From: Geothrix oryzae
GTDB taxonomy: Bacteria > Acidobacteriota > Holophagae > Holophagales > Holophagaceae
Length of the DNA: 64,000 nt
Assembly (NCBI RefSeq): GCF_030295385.1
Contig: NZ_AP027079.1
Span: 1,550,001 to 1,614,000 of the forward strand
Direction: 5' to 3'
Below, piece by piece: positions 28,719-36,815 of this stretch. Under the pieces are notes generated by a model that ran no database searches, was not told the origin of the DNA, and worked only from the letters and a program-made list of their open reading frames with translations. Position 1 is the stretch's first letter, and every line of letters begins with the position of its first letter. The translations under genes were made by a program, and so were the position numbers.

Positions 28719-28833
28719 CAAGGACCGAATATTCAACCTATCGATCATCTTCGACTAAAATGGGGCCGCAGACCGGGCCGGGCCGGGGTGTCCGCCCCGA
28801 TTCTCTCCACGCTCATGGTCCCCGAGGTGTTCG

Positions 28834-29475
28834 ATGAAGATCGGCGTCGCCCTTGCCTCCGCGCTCTTATCCGCCGGTGCGCTGCTCGCCCAGGCGCAGG
28901 CTCCGCTTGAGCTGCCGGCGCCCCAGAAGACGGGGGGGCGCCCGCTCATGGAGGCCTTGGCCCTGCGCTCGACTTCCCGCGCCTTCGACAAGCGGGAACT
29001 GCCGCTGCAGCAGCTTTCGGACCTCCTGTGGGCCGCCTTCGGGGTCAACCGCCCCGACGGGAGACGCACGGCGCCCTCCGCCAGGAACACCCAGGAGATC
29101 GACCTCTATGTCCTGCTGAAGAAGGGCGCCTACCGCTACCAGGCCCAGGCCCACCGGCTCGATCCCGTGGCGCCCGGCGACCTGCGGGCCTTCGGGGGCA
29201 CCCAGGCCTTCGTCCAGGATGCCCCGGTCACGCTGGTCCTCGTGGCGGACCTGGCGAAAACAGGGACGGGCCCCCTGGAGCAGCGCCGGGAGTGGGCCCA
29301 CGCCGATGCCGGCTACATCTCCCAGAACATCTACCTCTATTGCGCCTCGACGGGCCTGGCCACCGGCGCCCGGGCCTATGTGGACCGGGCCCTCCTGGCC
29401 CCCCGCCTCGTCCTCCGGCCCGATCAGCTCATCCTGCTGGCCCAGTCCGTGGGCTTTCCCGCCGGTTCCCGCTGA
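28834..29475 (+). CDS. Exported nitroreductase-family protein (SagB/ThcOx-like)
   Basis: A 213-residue protein with an N-terminal signal peptide (MKIGVALASALLSAGALLAQ) followed by a nitroreductase fold. LMEALALRSTSRAF corresponds to the FMN-phosphate motif, LSDLLWAAFGVNRPDGRRTAPSA is typical of the SagB/ThcOx-like branch, and the C-terminal half has YISQNIYLYCASTGLATG. The branch is usually cytoplasmic, so export of a flavin enzyme is notable. GAGGTG precedes the ATG at 28834. Substrate unknown. It stands alone after ffs and is convergent with the TIGR02757-like gene. Confidence 0.85.
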   Translation: MKIGVALASALLSAGALLAQAQAPLELPAPQKTGGRPLMEALALRSTSRAFDKRELPLQQLSDLLWAAFGVNRPDGRRTAPSARNTQEIDLYVLLKKGAYRYQAQAHRLDPVAPGDLRAFGGTQAFVQDAPVTLVLVADLAKTGTGPLEQRREWAHADAGYISQNIYLYCASTGLATGARAYVDRALLAPRLVLRPDQLILLAQSVGFPAGSR

Positions 29476-29514
29476 TCTGTTCCCACTGATCCACCCGGGT
29501 CGTCCGGCTTCGCG

Positions 29515-30366
29515 TCAACGCTTGCCGGCCCTGCATACCGCCACGAGGGGGCAGGGGGCACAGGACGGCAGGCTGCGGATCCCGGGGCAATCGCCCATGA
29601 TGCCCAGGTGGCTGAGGGCGAAGTCGTAGCGCAGGGGATCGGCCGGATCCAGGCGGCGCAGGGCCTCGGTGATCTCAAGGGCCATCTTCCCGTCGGGCGT
29701 GGCGCGGCGGGTGAGCCCGATGAAGCGCGAGACCCGCGCCACATGGGTATCCAGCGGGATGATCAGCTGATGGGCGGAAAGGCGGGTCCAGAGGCCGAGG
29801 TCGGGCCAGCCCGAGCGCACCATCCAGCGGAGGAACATGCGCCACCGCTTGCAGGCGGCACCTTCGCGGGGATCGGGCAGGGAGAAGCGGGCGCCGTAGG
29901 AGGCCGGGAGGTCGGTCCGGAGCCGCTGCACCAGCCGGGAGAGGGCCTCGTCGGGCGCCTCCCCGGGGGCCGGAACCAGGTGGGATTCGAGGCCGGCCCC
30001 GCTCTCCGCGTCGAGCCGCTTCCAGGCCAGCAGCCAGGCCGTGAGGTCGGCGCCGGTGTGGAAGCGCCAGACCCAGGAGGCCAGGGCCCGGCTCAACTCC
30101 TTCCGGGCGGTCGGTTCGGAGCAGTCCCGGAGCCAAGCCGCGGGCCGCGGGCCCAGGGGGGCCAGGGCGGTCCGCACCGCCCGGATCATGGGGTCGACCC
30201 GCCCATAGGCCAGGTGGGCGGCCACGAAGGCGGCGACCTCCCGGTCCAGGGGGCCGTCGTAGGTGAGCGGGAGGCTCAGGGGGTCCTTCTCCAGGGCCCC
30301 GGCCGTGTCGTAGCGGGCGCAGAGCCCATCCAGCCGGGCCTTCATCGAAGCGGTCGAGGTTGCCAT
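29515..30366 (-). CDS. TIGR02757-family protein (DUF2400)
   Basis: A 283-residue protein of the conserved TIGR02757/DUF2400 family, whose function I do not know. Characteristic blocks are REVAAFVAAHLAYGRVDPMI, CKRWRMFLRWMVR, IPLDTHVARVSRFIGLTRR and the C-terminal CAPCPLVAVC cysteines. The PLDTH and HHH-like helical layout recall DNA glycosylases of the EndoIII type, and the final Cys pattern could be a remnant cluster or zinc site; this is inference. The start MATSTASM at 30366 fits family length; upstream codons would add a region rich in rare codons. Confidence 0.85.
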   Translation of the reverse strand: MATSTASMKARLDGLCARYDTAGALEKDPLSLPLTYDGPLDREVAAFVAAHLAYGRVDPMIRAVRTALAPLGPRPAAWLRDCSEPTARKELSRALASWVWRFHTGADLTAWLLAWKRLDAESGAGLESHLVPAPGEAPDEALSRLVQRLRTDLPASYGARFSLPDPREGAACKRWRMFLRWMVRSGWPDLGLWTRLSAHQLIIPLDTHVARVSRFIGLTRRATPDGKMALEITEALRRLDPADPLRYDFALSHLGIMGDCPGIRSLPSCAPCPLVAVCRAGKR

Positions 30367-30507
30367 GGGGTCCAGTGTCCCAGGCGCCGGGGACCCCCGG
30401 GCGGCGAAAAAAACGCAGCTCGTGCCTAAAATCACTATGTAAGCAAAGGCTCTGCCGCTATTCTTATGAACGGTGGCCCGTGGCCCCTTCTGGAGTAACA
30501 ACCGCAC

Positions 30508-30912
30508 ATGATGACCCTGCGTGGCCTTGGCAACCTGGCGAAGATCCTCGAAGAAGCTGCAAAGCCCGATTCCGTGTTGCGGGAAGACCGTGAGAAGCCC
30601 AAGCCCAAGGTCCTCAAGAAGGGGGAGAAGGCCGCCAACATGCGCGTCATCGATCCCAAGCGGAAGGTTTGGTACGAGAAGCGCCTGAAGGAGATCACCG
30701 CCAAGTCCGCCACCACCCCCGAGGGTTCCGTGTCGGGCCCCGTGAGCGCCCCCATGGTTCCCGCGGCCCCGGCCCTGGCCAAGAGCGTGGCCTCGAAGAT
30801 GGGTGGCTCCCTGCTGCAGACGCTGGCCGCCGCCAAGGATGCCAAGCCCAAGGCGGACGCCCCCAAGCGCTCCGAGGGCTGGCGCCGCAAGCCGGGCGAG
30901 TCGATTTTCTAG
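30508..30912 (+). CDS. Hypothetical basic protein
   Basis: A 134-residue Lys/Ala/Pro-rich cytoplasmic protein. The first 25 residues (LRGLGNLAKILEEAAKPD) look like an amphipathic helix; the rest is probably disordered and strongly basic (EKPKPKVLKKGEKAA, KRSEGWRRKPGESIF). No family recognised. Two adjacent ATG codons (30508 and 30511) lie about 13 bases from a GGAG. A perfect bidirectional terminator follows, supporting it as a real transcription unit. Nucleic-acid binding is possible but unproven. Confidence 0.65.
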   Translation: MMTLRGLGNLAKILEEAAKPDSVLREDREKPKPKVLKKGEKAANMRVIDPKRKVWYEKRLKEITAKSATTPEGSVSGPVSAPMVPAAPALAKSVASKMGGSLLQTLAAAKDAKPKADAPKRSEGWRRKPGESIF

Positions 30913-30928
30913 ACCTTCATCATTACCA

Positions 30929-30963
30929 ACGAAAACGAGGCGGCCTGGCCGCCTCGTTTTCGT
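30929..30963. terminator. Bidirectional Rho-independent terminator
   Basis: Perfect 17-bp arms (30929-30945 and 30947-30963), G+C-rich in the centre (GAGGCGGCC/GGCCGCCTC) and flanked by AAAA and TTTT. It works for both the basic-protein gene (plus) and the convergent gene ending at 30993 (minus). Confidence 0.9.
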
Positions 30964-30992
30964 ATGGCAGGACGATTCCCCGCGGCCTGGGA

Positions 30993-31541
30993 TCAGGTCG
31001 AAGGCACGGCCCGCAGGTACTTCCGGCCGATCCAGGTGGCGGCCAGGGGGCGCTCCAGGCGGCCCTGGCGCAGATCGCCCAGATTGAAGAGGGTCAGGTC
31101 CAGCAGCGGCGTGGTCCCCTCCAGGGTGCCGTCCGTCAGGCGGGCCTCCAACTCGGCCCGGTCGAAGGCGCGCAGACCACCGGGTAGCCGGGCGAGGACG
31201 GCCTGGGGGTCCAGCAGGGTCTGGTCCAGGCGGCTGGCCAGCTGGTGCATGCCGCGCAGCATGCCGTCGATGGCGCAGCCCGAGGGCTGGGTGGCCAGCG
31301 TCGGCTCCGCCACGGCCAGGATGCGGCCTTCCAGGACGGTCCAGGTGGCGTGGTATTCGACGCCCTTGTGCCGCCAGCGGCCCAGGAGCGCCTCGACCTC
31401 GGGGGCCAGGAGGGCGGCCTCCACGGGACGATCGAAGGCGAGGAGCCAGAGGCGGGTCTCGTCGGGCAGGGCGGCGAAGGGGGCCAGGGCGGCGGCCTGC
31501 GAAGCGGAAGGCAGCGGGGATGGCGGGGTGGACAGGGGCAT
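30993..31541 (-). CDS. Conserved hypothetical protein (often mislabelled ABC transporter ATPase)
   Basis: A 182-residue cytoplasmic protein. The blocks LWLLAFDRPVEAALL, LLGRWRHKGVEYHA and SGCAIDGMLRGMHQL resemble a family I know from Bacteroidota. Members there read LW..Q..R, F...W.aHG and SGCSID, and are sometimes called 'ABC transporter ATPase'. No Walker motifs exist, so that name is wrong for this protein. Function unknown; a conserved Cys in SGCAID could be catalytic. ATG at 31541, divergent from hemH. Confidence 0.75.
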   Translation of the reverse strand: MPLSTPPSPLPSASQAAALAPFAALPDETRLWLLAFDRPVEAALLAPEVEALLGRWRHKGVEYHATWTVLEGRILAVAEPTLATQPSGCAIDGMLRGMHQLASRLDQTLLDPQAVLARLPGGLRAFDRAELEARLTDGTLEGTTPLLDLTLFNLGDLRQGRLERPLAATWIGRKYLRAVPST

Positions 31542-31670
31542 GGCTGATCTCCAGTCTCGATATCAGTCTAGTGGGTCGGCCCGGGTCCGGGCGGAATTTC
31601 CTGTCCGCACAGGACCTGTCCAGGGTTCCGTGACGAATGTTCCGGCAAGTCTCAAGTAAGGTGGAAGTCG

Positions 31671-32618
31671 ATGCGAGACACGGCGATCCTGCTCCTGAAC
31701 CTCGGCGGCCCGGTGAACCTGGACCAGGTGGAGCCGTTCCTGGCGGCGCTGTTCGGTGACCGGGATCTGATCCGGCTGCCGGGCCCAGCCTGGCTGCAGG
31801 GGCCTTTCTCGAGGCTCATCGCGAAGCTGCGGGCTCCCGGCGCGAAGGGCCGCTACGCCGAGATCGGCGGTGGCTCGCCGCTGCTGCGGGAAAGCGCCTA
31901 CCAGGCTTCGGCGCTGCGGGCGGCCCTGCGCGCCGCGGGGCGCACGGAACCCGTGAAGCTCTGCTTCCGCTACGCCGCGCCGCGGGCCGAGGGACTGCTG
32001 AAGGCCCTGAAGCGGGAGGGCATCCGGAAGCTGGTGCCGGTGACGCTCTATCCCCACGACTGCCGCGCCACCACGGGCTCCAGCCTGCGGGAGCTGGCCA
32101 TCGAGGCGGCCAAGGCCGGGATGGAGATCCTGCCGGGGGTGGATCACTACGCCACCGATCCCGACTACCTCGATTCGCTGGAAGCGCCCCTGCGGGCGGC
32201 GCTGAAGGAGCTGCCCAACGCCACGGTGATCTTCAGCGCCCACAGCCTGCCCGTGCGCCAGATCGAGGCGGGCGATCCCTACGAGAGGGAGATCCACGCC
32301 ACCCGGGATGCGCTCATGGCGCGGATCGGCGAGATCCCTGGCGGGTACCTGCTGGCCTACCAGAGCCGCACGGGGCCCGTACGCTGGCTGGAGCCGCCCT
32401 TGAAAGGCGTGCTGGAGTCCATGGGCGGCAAGGATGTGATCGTTGTGCCCATGAGCTTCGTGAGCGAGCACATCGAGACCCTGCACGAACTGGACATCGA
32501 ATACCGGCATGTGGCCGACAAGGCGGGCATCCGCACCTACCGCCGCGTGGCCGCCCCCGGCACCGATCCCGCCTACATCCGCTGCCTCGCGCGGCGCGTC
32601 CTGGAGATCCTCCCATGA
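31671..32618 (+). CDS. hemH: Ferrochelatase
   Basis: A 315-residue ferrochelatase, inserting Fe2+ into protoporphyrin IX (or, in coproporphyrin-type pathways, coproporphyrin III). LLLNLGGP at the N-terminus, YAEIGGGSPL, the metal-site His in FSAHSLPVRQ (about residue 191) and Glu in SFVSEHIETLHELD are the family landmarks; YQSRTGPVRWLEP is also typical. AGGTGG precedes the ATG at 31671. It overlaps the next gene by four bases (ATGA), forming a hemH-hemY operon. Confidence 0.95.
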   Translation: MRDTAILLLNLGGPVNLDQVEPFLAALFGDRDLIRLPGPAWLQGPFSRLIAKLRAPGAKGRYAEIGGGSPLLRESAYQASALRAALRAAGRTEPVKLCFRYAAPRAEGLLKALKREGIRKLVPVTLYPHDCRATTGSSLRELAIEAAKAGMEILPGVDHYATDPDYLDSLEAPLRAALKELPNATVIFSAHSLPVRQIEAGDPYEREIHATRDALMARIGEIPGGYLLAYQSRTGPVRWLEPPLKGVLESMGGKDVIVVPMSFVSEHIETLHELDIEYRHVADKAGIRTYRRVAAPGTDPAYIRCLARRVLEILP

Positions 32619-33874
32619 GCACCCTGATCCTCGGCGGAGGCGTGACGGGCCTGGCGGCCGCTTGGCACCTGCAGCAGCGCGGCGAGGCCGTGGAGGTCTG
32701 GGAGGCTGGGGCCACCGTGGGCGGCTGGATGAAGACCCTGCCCTGGGAGGGCGGACATTTCGAGACCGGGCCCCAGGGCGTGCTGTGGCAGAAGGGCACG
32801 GCGGTGGACCGCCTCTTCAGCGCCATCGACCTGCCGTTCAAGTCGCCCGGCACCGGCGCCCGCTGGGTGGGGAAGGGCGGGCGGCTCATCCCCGTGCCCG
32901 CCTCGCCGGTGGGGCTGATGACATCGCCGCTGATGCCCCTGGGCGCCAAGCTCCGCATGATGCTGGAGCCCTTCCAGCCCGTGCGGCCGGGGGAGCCGGA
33001 GGAGGGCCTCAGCGCCTTCATCACGCGGCGCCTGGGCAAGGGCGTGGCCACGGAGCTGCTGCCGTCCATGATCGCGGGGGTGCTGGCCGCGCCTGCGGAG
33101 ATCCTGTCCGTGGACGCCATCCCCAAGCTGCGCCAGTGGGAGGCCACGGGCAGCCTGGTGAACGGCATCCGCAAGGGCGGCGTAAGCCACATGGTGGTGC
33201 CCGAAGGGGGCATGGGCCAGCTGCCCATCCGTCTCGCCGCCAAGCTGGCGTCCGTGCGCGCAGGCCTTCGCGCCGAGCGGCTGGAGGCTCTGCCGGACGG
33301 TCGCTGGCGCGCGAGCGGCGGCGGCGAAATCCGCGAAGCCGATCGGGTGGTGCTGGCGCTGCCCGCCTATGAAGCCGCCATCCTGCTGGGCTCCGCGGCT
33401 CCGCAAAGCGCCGAGGCCCTGGCGGCCATCCCCTACACCTCCGTGGATCTCTGGCACAGCCGCCATGCGCCGCTGCCGGCCCTGAAGGACAGTTTCGGCT
33501 TCCTCATCCATCCCCCCGAAGGCCGCGGATACCTGGGTTCCCTGGTGCCGTCCTGGATGGATCCCCAGAGCGCGCCGGAGGGGCTCATGCAGCTCCGCAG
33601 CTTCATCGGCGGCGCCTTCGGCAAGCCCGCGGACCTCGAGACCTGGGAGGGCATCCAGGCGCGGCTGAAGTTCTGGATTCCCAGCCTCGGCGAGCCCGTG
33701 GCCACGCGCCATGAGCGCGCGGAACGCGCCATCCCGCGTCCCGAGCTGGGCCACCGGGCCCGGGTGAAGATGGCGGTCGAAGGCCTGCCCGCCGGCCTCG
33801 ACTGGCTCAGCAACGCCCGCTTCGGCCCCGGCGTGCGGGACATCCTCGAAGGCCTGGAAACCTGGGTGGCCTGA
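32615..33874 (+). CDS. hemY: Protoporphyrinogen/coproporphyrinogen oxidase, HemY type
   Basis: A 419-residue FAD amine-oxidase-like flavoprotein, using oxygen or another acceptor to oxidise the porphyrinogen. The dinucleotide motif LILGGGVTGLAAAWHL is at residues 4-19, followed by GGWMKTL and the FAD-associated C-terminal part; VPEGGMGQLP is typical of HemY-type enzymes. Whether the substrate is proto- or coproporphyrinogen cannot be told here. Start codon overlaps hemH. A HemY-type enzyme implies at least some oxygen or electron-acceptor-linked heme synthesis. Confidence 0.9.
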   Translation: MSTLILGGGVTGLAAAWHLQQRGEAVEVWEAGATVGGWMKTLPWEGGHFETGPQGVLWQKGTAVDRLFSAIDLPFKSPGTGARWVGKGGRLIPVPASPVGLMTSPLMPLGAKLRMMLEPFQPVRPGEPEEGLSAFITRRLGKGVATELLPSMIAGVLAAPAEILSVDAIPKLRQWEATGSLVNGIRKGGVSHMVVPEGGMGQLPIRLAAKLASVRAGLRAERLEALPDGRWRASGGGEIREADRVVLALPAYEAAILLGSAAPQSAEALAAIPYTSVDLWHSRHAPLPALKDSFGFLIHPPEGRGYLGSLVPSWMDPQSAPEGLMQLRSFIGGAFGKPADLETWEGIQARLKFWIPSLGEPVATRHERAERAIPRPELGHRARVKMAVEGLPAGLDWLSNARFGPGVRDILEGLETWVA

Positions 33875-33928
33875 ATGCATCCCGACCGGGAAGCGGGTAC
33901 CATCGCCTGGCATTTCTAGGAGACGGCC

Positions 33929-34792
33929 ATGCGCACCGGGCCTTTGCTGATGCTTATTCCAGCGGCGCTGCTGCCCCTGGCGGCCCAGGAGGAAGCCGTT
34001 CCCAAGCGGCCCTGGTCGGACAAGGCCGCCCTGAGCTATGTGGCCGTGGGCGGGAACGCCTCGAGCCAGAGCCTCGGCTTCTCCAACGAGTTCAAGTACA
34101 CCTGGACCGATGCGGCCTTCGCGTTCAACGCCGGGGGCGTGCGCGTGGCCACCACCACCGTGGGCCGCAGCGCCCTCGGGCCGAGTCTGGCGGCAGCCAC
34201 GGTCCTGGAGACCCGCACCACCCAGACCAGCACGGAGACCTATTTCGCCAACCTCCGCTACGACCACAACCTCACGGAGCATCTCCAGTGGTTCGGATCC
34301 GCCGGCTGGGAGCGCAACCTCCCCGCGGGCCTGGAAGCGCGGTACACGGGGCTGGTGGGGCTCGGCCACTGGTGGCTCAAGGAGGACCGCACCAAGTTCT
34401 TCACGGACGCCGGCGTGGGCTACACCAGGGAGACCCAGGTGTTCCGCCCCGCGGGAACGGAGGACGGGTTCAGCACTTTCCGGTTGGGCGCCAAGTTCGA
34501 GAAGAAGCTCTTCGCCGCATCGACCTTCATCTCGGAACTGAACCTCTCCGACAGCTTCAAGGACACCCAGAACTACCTGGCGGTCTGGCGGAACGGCTTC
34601 ACCACGACCCTGTCCTCCCGGCTCGCCCTGAAGGTGGGCTACGACATCACCTACAAGAACAAGCCCGCCTCTGTGGGGGTGGATGTGGTGCAGACGCCCG
34701 TGGCCACGCCGCCGGTGGTCCTCGGCCAGGTGCCCTTCCAGCTCAAGAAGACCGACACCGTGTTCACCACCTCCCTGGTGATCACCTTCTGA
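33929..34792 (+). CDS. DUF481-family outer-membrane beta-barrel protein
   Basis: A 287-residue protein with a signal peptide (cleavage near AAQEEA) and alternating beta strands that end in VITF, the C-terminal aromatic typical of outer-membrane barrels. WSDKAALSYVAVGGNASSQSL is the usual DUF481 opening, with later strands such as LALKVGYDITYKN. The function of DUF481 proteins is not established. TAGGAG precedes the ATG at 33929. Confidence 0.87.
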   Translation: MRTGPLLMLIPAALLPLAAQEEAVPKRPWSDKAALSYVAVGGNASSQSLGFSNEFKYTWTDAAFAFNAGGVRVATTTVGRSALGPSLAAATVLETRTTQTSTETYFANLRYDHNLTEHLQWFGSAGWERNLPAGLEARYTGLVGLGHWWLKEDRTKFFTDAGVGYTRETQVFRPAGTEDGFSTFRLGAKFEKKLFAASTFISELNLSDSFKDTQNYLAVWRNGFTTTLSSRLALKVGYDITYKNKPASVGVDVVQTPVATPPVVLGQVPFQLKKTDTVFTTSLVITF

Positions 34793-34823
34793 CGGGCGCC
34801 CCCGACGCAGTGACACCGGCGCG

Positions 34824-34852
34824 GTGACACCGGCGGGGATCGGGCGCAGAAT
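34824..34852 (+). promoter_or_regulatory. Candidate sigma70-type promoter for the DUF2914 gene
   Basis: GTGACA (34824-34829), a 17-bp spacer, CAGAAT (34847-34852). The -35 lies in the second of two direct copies of TGACACCGGCG (34811-34821 and 34825-34835), which may be an operator or simply a duplication. The ATG is 28 bp downstream. Confidence 0.4.
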
Positions 34853-34880
34853 GGGGCCACCTTTCCATCAAGGAGCCTCC

Positions 34881-35267
34881 ATGCGTCAGGCCTTCCTCCT
34901 TCCCCTCCTCGCCTCGGCGGCGCTCGTCGCCCAGGCCCCTGAAGCCAAGGCCTCTGCCGAGATCAAGGTCGGCACCGGCATCGAAAAGATGGAACTGCAG
35001 GGCGAAGCCGCCTCCTTCAAAGTGGCCGCCGGCACGAAGCTCTACGCCTGGACCAAGGTCGCCGGCGCCGCCGACAGCACCATCACCGTGGCGTTCGCGA
35101 AGGGCGAGCGCACTACCAAACTGGAGCTGAAGGTGCCGCGCTCGCCCTATCGCACGAACGCCTACCGCACCTTCCGCAAGGGCGACGAGGGCGCGTGGAC
35201 AGTGAAGGTCCTGGCCGCGGATGGCACGGAACTCGGCTCGGCGTCCTTCTCGGTCGAGATCGAGTAG
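34881..35267 (+). CDS. Periplasmic DUF2914-domain protein
   Basis: A 128-residue protein with a signal peptide (MRQAFLLPLLASAALVAQ) and one small beta domain of the DUF2914 type: LYAWTKVAGAADSTITVAF, LKVPRSPYRTNAYRTF and GAWTVKVLAADGTELGSASF. DUF2914 domains occur alone or fused to envelope proteins; function unknown. AGGAG lies six bases before the ATG at 34881. It has its own promoter candidate and is followed 35 bp later by the DUF421 gene. Confidence 0.85.
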   Translation: MRQAFLLPLLASAALVAQAPEAKASAEIKVGTGIEKMELQGEAASFKVAAGTKLYAWTKVAGAADSTITVAFAKGERTTKLELKVPRSPYRTNAYRTFRKGDEGAWTVKVLAADGTELGSASFSVEIE

Positions 35268-35302
35268 GGCCATCTTCAGTCCTCGATCCTCAGGGGAGGG
35301 GC

Positions 35303-35836
35303 ATGTCCATCGCCATGTTGCTTGAGGGCGCCCTGCCCGTGGGCGTTTCCATGTGGAAGCTGACCCAGCCCTGGTGGGAGTTCGTGCTGCGGGCCCTCCT
35401 GGTGTACGGCTTCCTCCTGGTGCTGCTGCGCCTCACGGGCAAGCGCCAGGTGGGCCAGCTGGCGCCCTTCGACTTCGTGATGCTCCTGGTGCTGAGCAAC
35501 GCCGTGCAGAACAGCATGAACGCCGGGGACAACACCGTGGCCGGGGGCTTCATCCTGGTCGCCACCCTCCTGGCGGTGAACGGCGTCATGTCCTGGCTCA
35601 CCTGGCGCAGCAAGCGGGCGGAGACGCTGCTGGAGGGGCGCCCGCAGATTCTGATCCACAACGGGCAGCTGGACGAGGCCATGCTGGCTTCCGAGCGGAT
35701 CACCCGCCATGAGCTGATGGCCGCCGTGCGGCAGGCGGGGGTTTCCGATGTGGCCGATGTGCGCGTGGCCATCCTTGAAACCAACGGCCGGATCAATGTG
35801 ATCCCCCTGGCTCCCCAATCGCCCGCCGCCCCTTGA
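35303..35836 (+). CDS. DUF421 (YetF-like) membrane protein
   Basis: A 177-residue inner-membrane protein with three predicted helices (about residues 24-45, 57-75 and 79-100). The DUF421 cytoplasmic domain follows: LEGRPQILIHNGQLDEAML and ITRHELMAAVRQAGVSDV. LLVLLRLTGKRQVGQL and LVLSNAVQNSM are family-specific. Role unknown. GGGGAGGGG precedes the ATG. It probably shares a transcript with the DUF2914 gene. Confidence 0.88.
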   Translation: MSIAMLLEGALPVGVSMWKLTQPWWEFVLRALLVYGFLLVLLRLTGKRQVGQLAPFDFVMLLVLSNAVQNSMNAGDNTVAGGFILVATLLAVNGVMSWLTWRSKRAETLLEGRPQILIHNGQLDEAMLASERITRHELMAAVRQAGVSDVADVRVAILETNGRINVIPLAPQSPAAP

Positions 35837-35866
35837 CTTGGCGAATAAAAAGCGAAAACTTGGGCT

Positions 35867-36754
35867 ATGACGCCCTTGCCGCTTCCGTCGGATCCGCCGC
35901 CCCTCTTCCAGAACCTGCTGGTGGAGCCGGAGGAGGCCAGGTCCATCCTGCGTCCCCAGAAGGACGACCGGTACGGCTTCGGATTCGCCCTCAGCCCCTA
36001 TCGCGGCTGTGGGCATGGGTGTCGCTACTGCTATGTGCGGGACTACCCCAACGCCCTGCACAAGCCTGAAGACTGGGGCGAATGGGTCGCCCCGAAGCTG
36101 AATGCGCCGGAGCTGCTCTGGTCCCAGCGGCACCGGCTCCATGGCGAGCGGGTGTTCATGGCCTCGGCCACGGATCCCTACCAGCCCCTGGAGCGGGAAT
36201 ACCGGCTGACCCGCCGCTGCCTGGAGGTGCTGCTGCTCTGTCCCACCACCGAGGTGATCGTCCACACCCGTTCGCCCATGGTGCTGCAGGATCTGGAACT
36301 GCTGCGGGCCTTCGGAGACCGGCTGACCGTGGGCCTCTCCATCCCCACCGATGACGACACCGTCCGCCAGACGGTGGAGCCGCACGCCCCGGCCATCCCC
36401 AGCCGCTGGGCCGCGGTGGAACGCCTGGCGGCGGCGGGCATCGGTGTGACGGTGGCGGTGGCCCCCCTCATGGCCGTGCATGCGCCCCAGGCATTTGCCC
36501 GCCGGGCCCGCACCAGCGGTGCCTCCAATGCCTGGGTGGGCCGCCTGCGCCTGCTGAAGCAGGATCCCTTCTACAAGGTGCTGGCGGACCATGGCTGGCT
36601 GAAGGTGCTGGACCCCACCTATGCCGAAGGCATCCGCCAGGCCTTCGCCGAGACCTTCCCGACCCGCCGCCGGCCCCGGGAGAAGGCGGAGAAGCCCGCA
36701 CCGCCACCGCCGCCTCCCGTCTGCCAGCCTGGGTTGTTTGACCGGGTGGGCTGA
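35867..36754 (+). CDS. Radical SAM protein, SplB-like (COG1533)
   Basis: A 295-residue radical SAM enzyme. The cluster motif CGHGCRYCYV (CxxxCxxC, about residues 48-57) is placed as in the SPL/COG1533 family, with FMASATDPYQPLE and the T...EVIVHTRSP strand following. Spore photoproduct lyase itself is unlikely in a non-sporulating host, and the substrate is unknown. The C-terminus has a proline stretch and ends CQPGLFDRVG; QPGLF resembles the QLxLF sliding-clamp-binding motif (see findings). A weak ribosome site lies before the ATG at 35867. Confidence 0.85.
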   Translation: MTPLPLPSDPPPLFQNLLVEPEEARSILRPQKDDRYGFGFALSPYRGCGHGCRYCYVRDYPNALHKPEDWGEWVAPKLNAPELLWSQRHRLHGERVFMASATDPYQPLEREYRLTRRCLEVLLLCPTTEVIVHTRSPMVLQDLELLRAFGDRLTVGLSIPTDDDTVRQTVEPHAPAIPSRWAAVERLAAAGIGVTVAVAPLMAVHAPQAFARRARTSGASNAWVGRLRLLKQDPFYKVLADHGWLKVLDPTYAEGIRQAFAETFPTRRRPREKAEKPAPPPPPPVCQPGLFDRVG

Positions 36755-36815
36755 TGCCTTCCACCAAGTGCGGGACGCAAAGCCTTCCTGCAGAAGGTGG
36801 GTCCGGCGGATGGGG

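Noticed and set aside
28521-28748. 75-codon minus-strand ORF downstream of nrdJ's promoter region
   Set aside because: It is antisense to the SRP RNA gene and includes both arms of the perfect hairpin; no coding signal.
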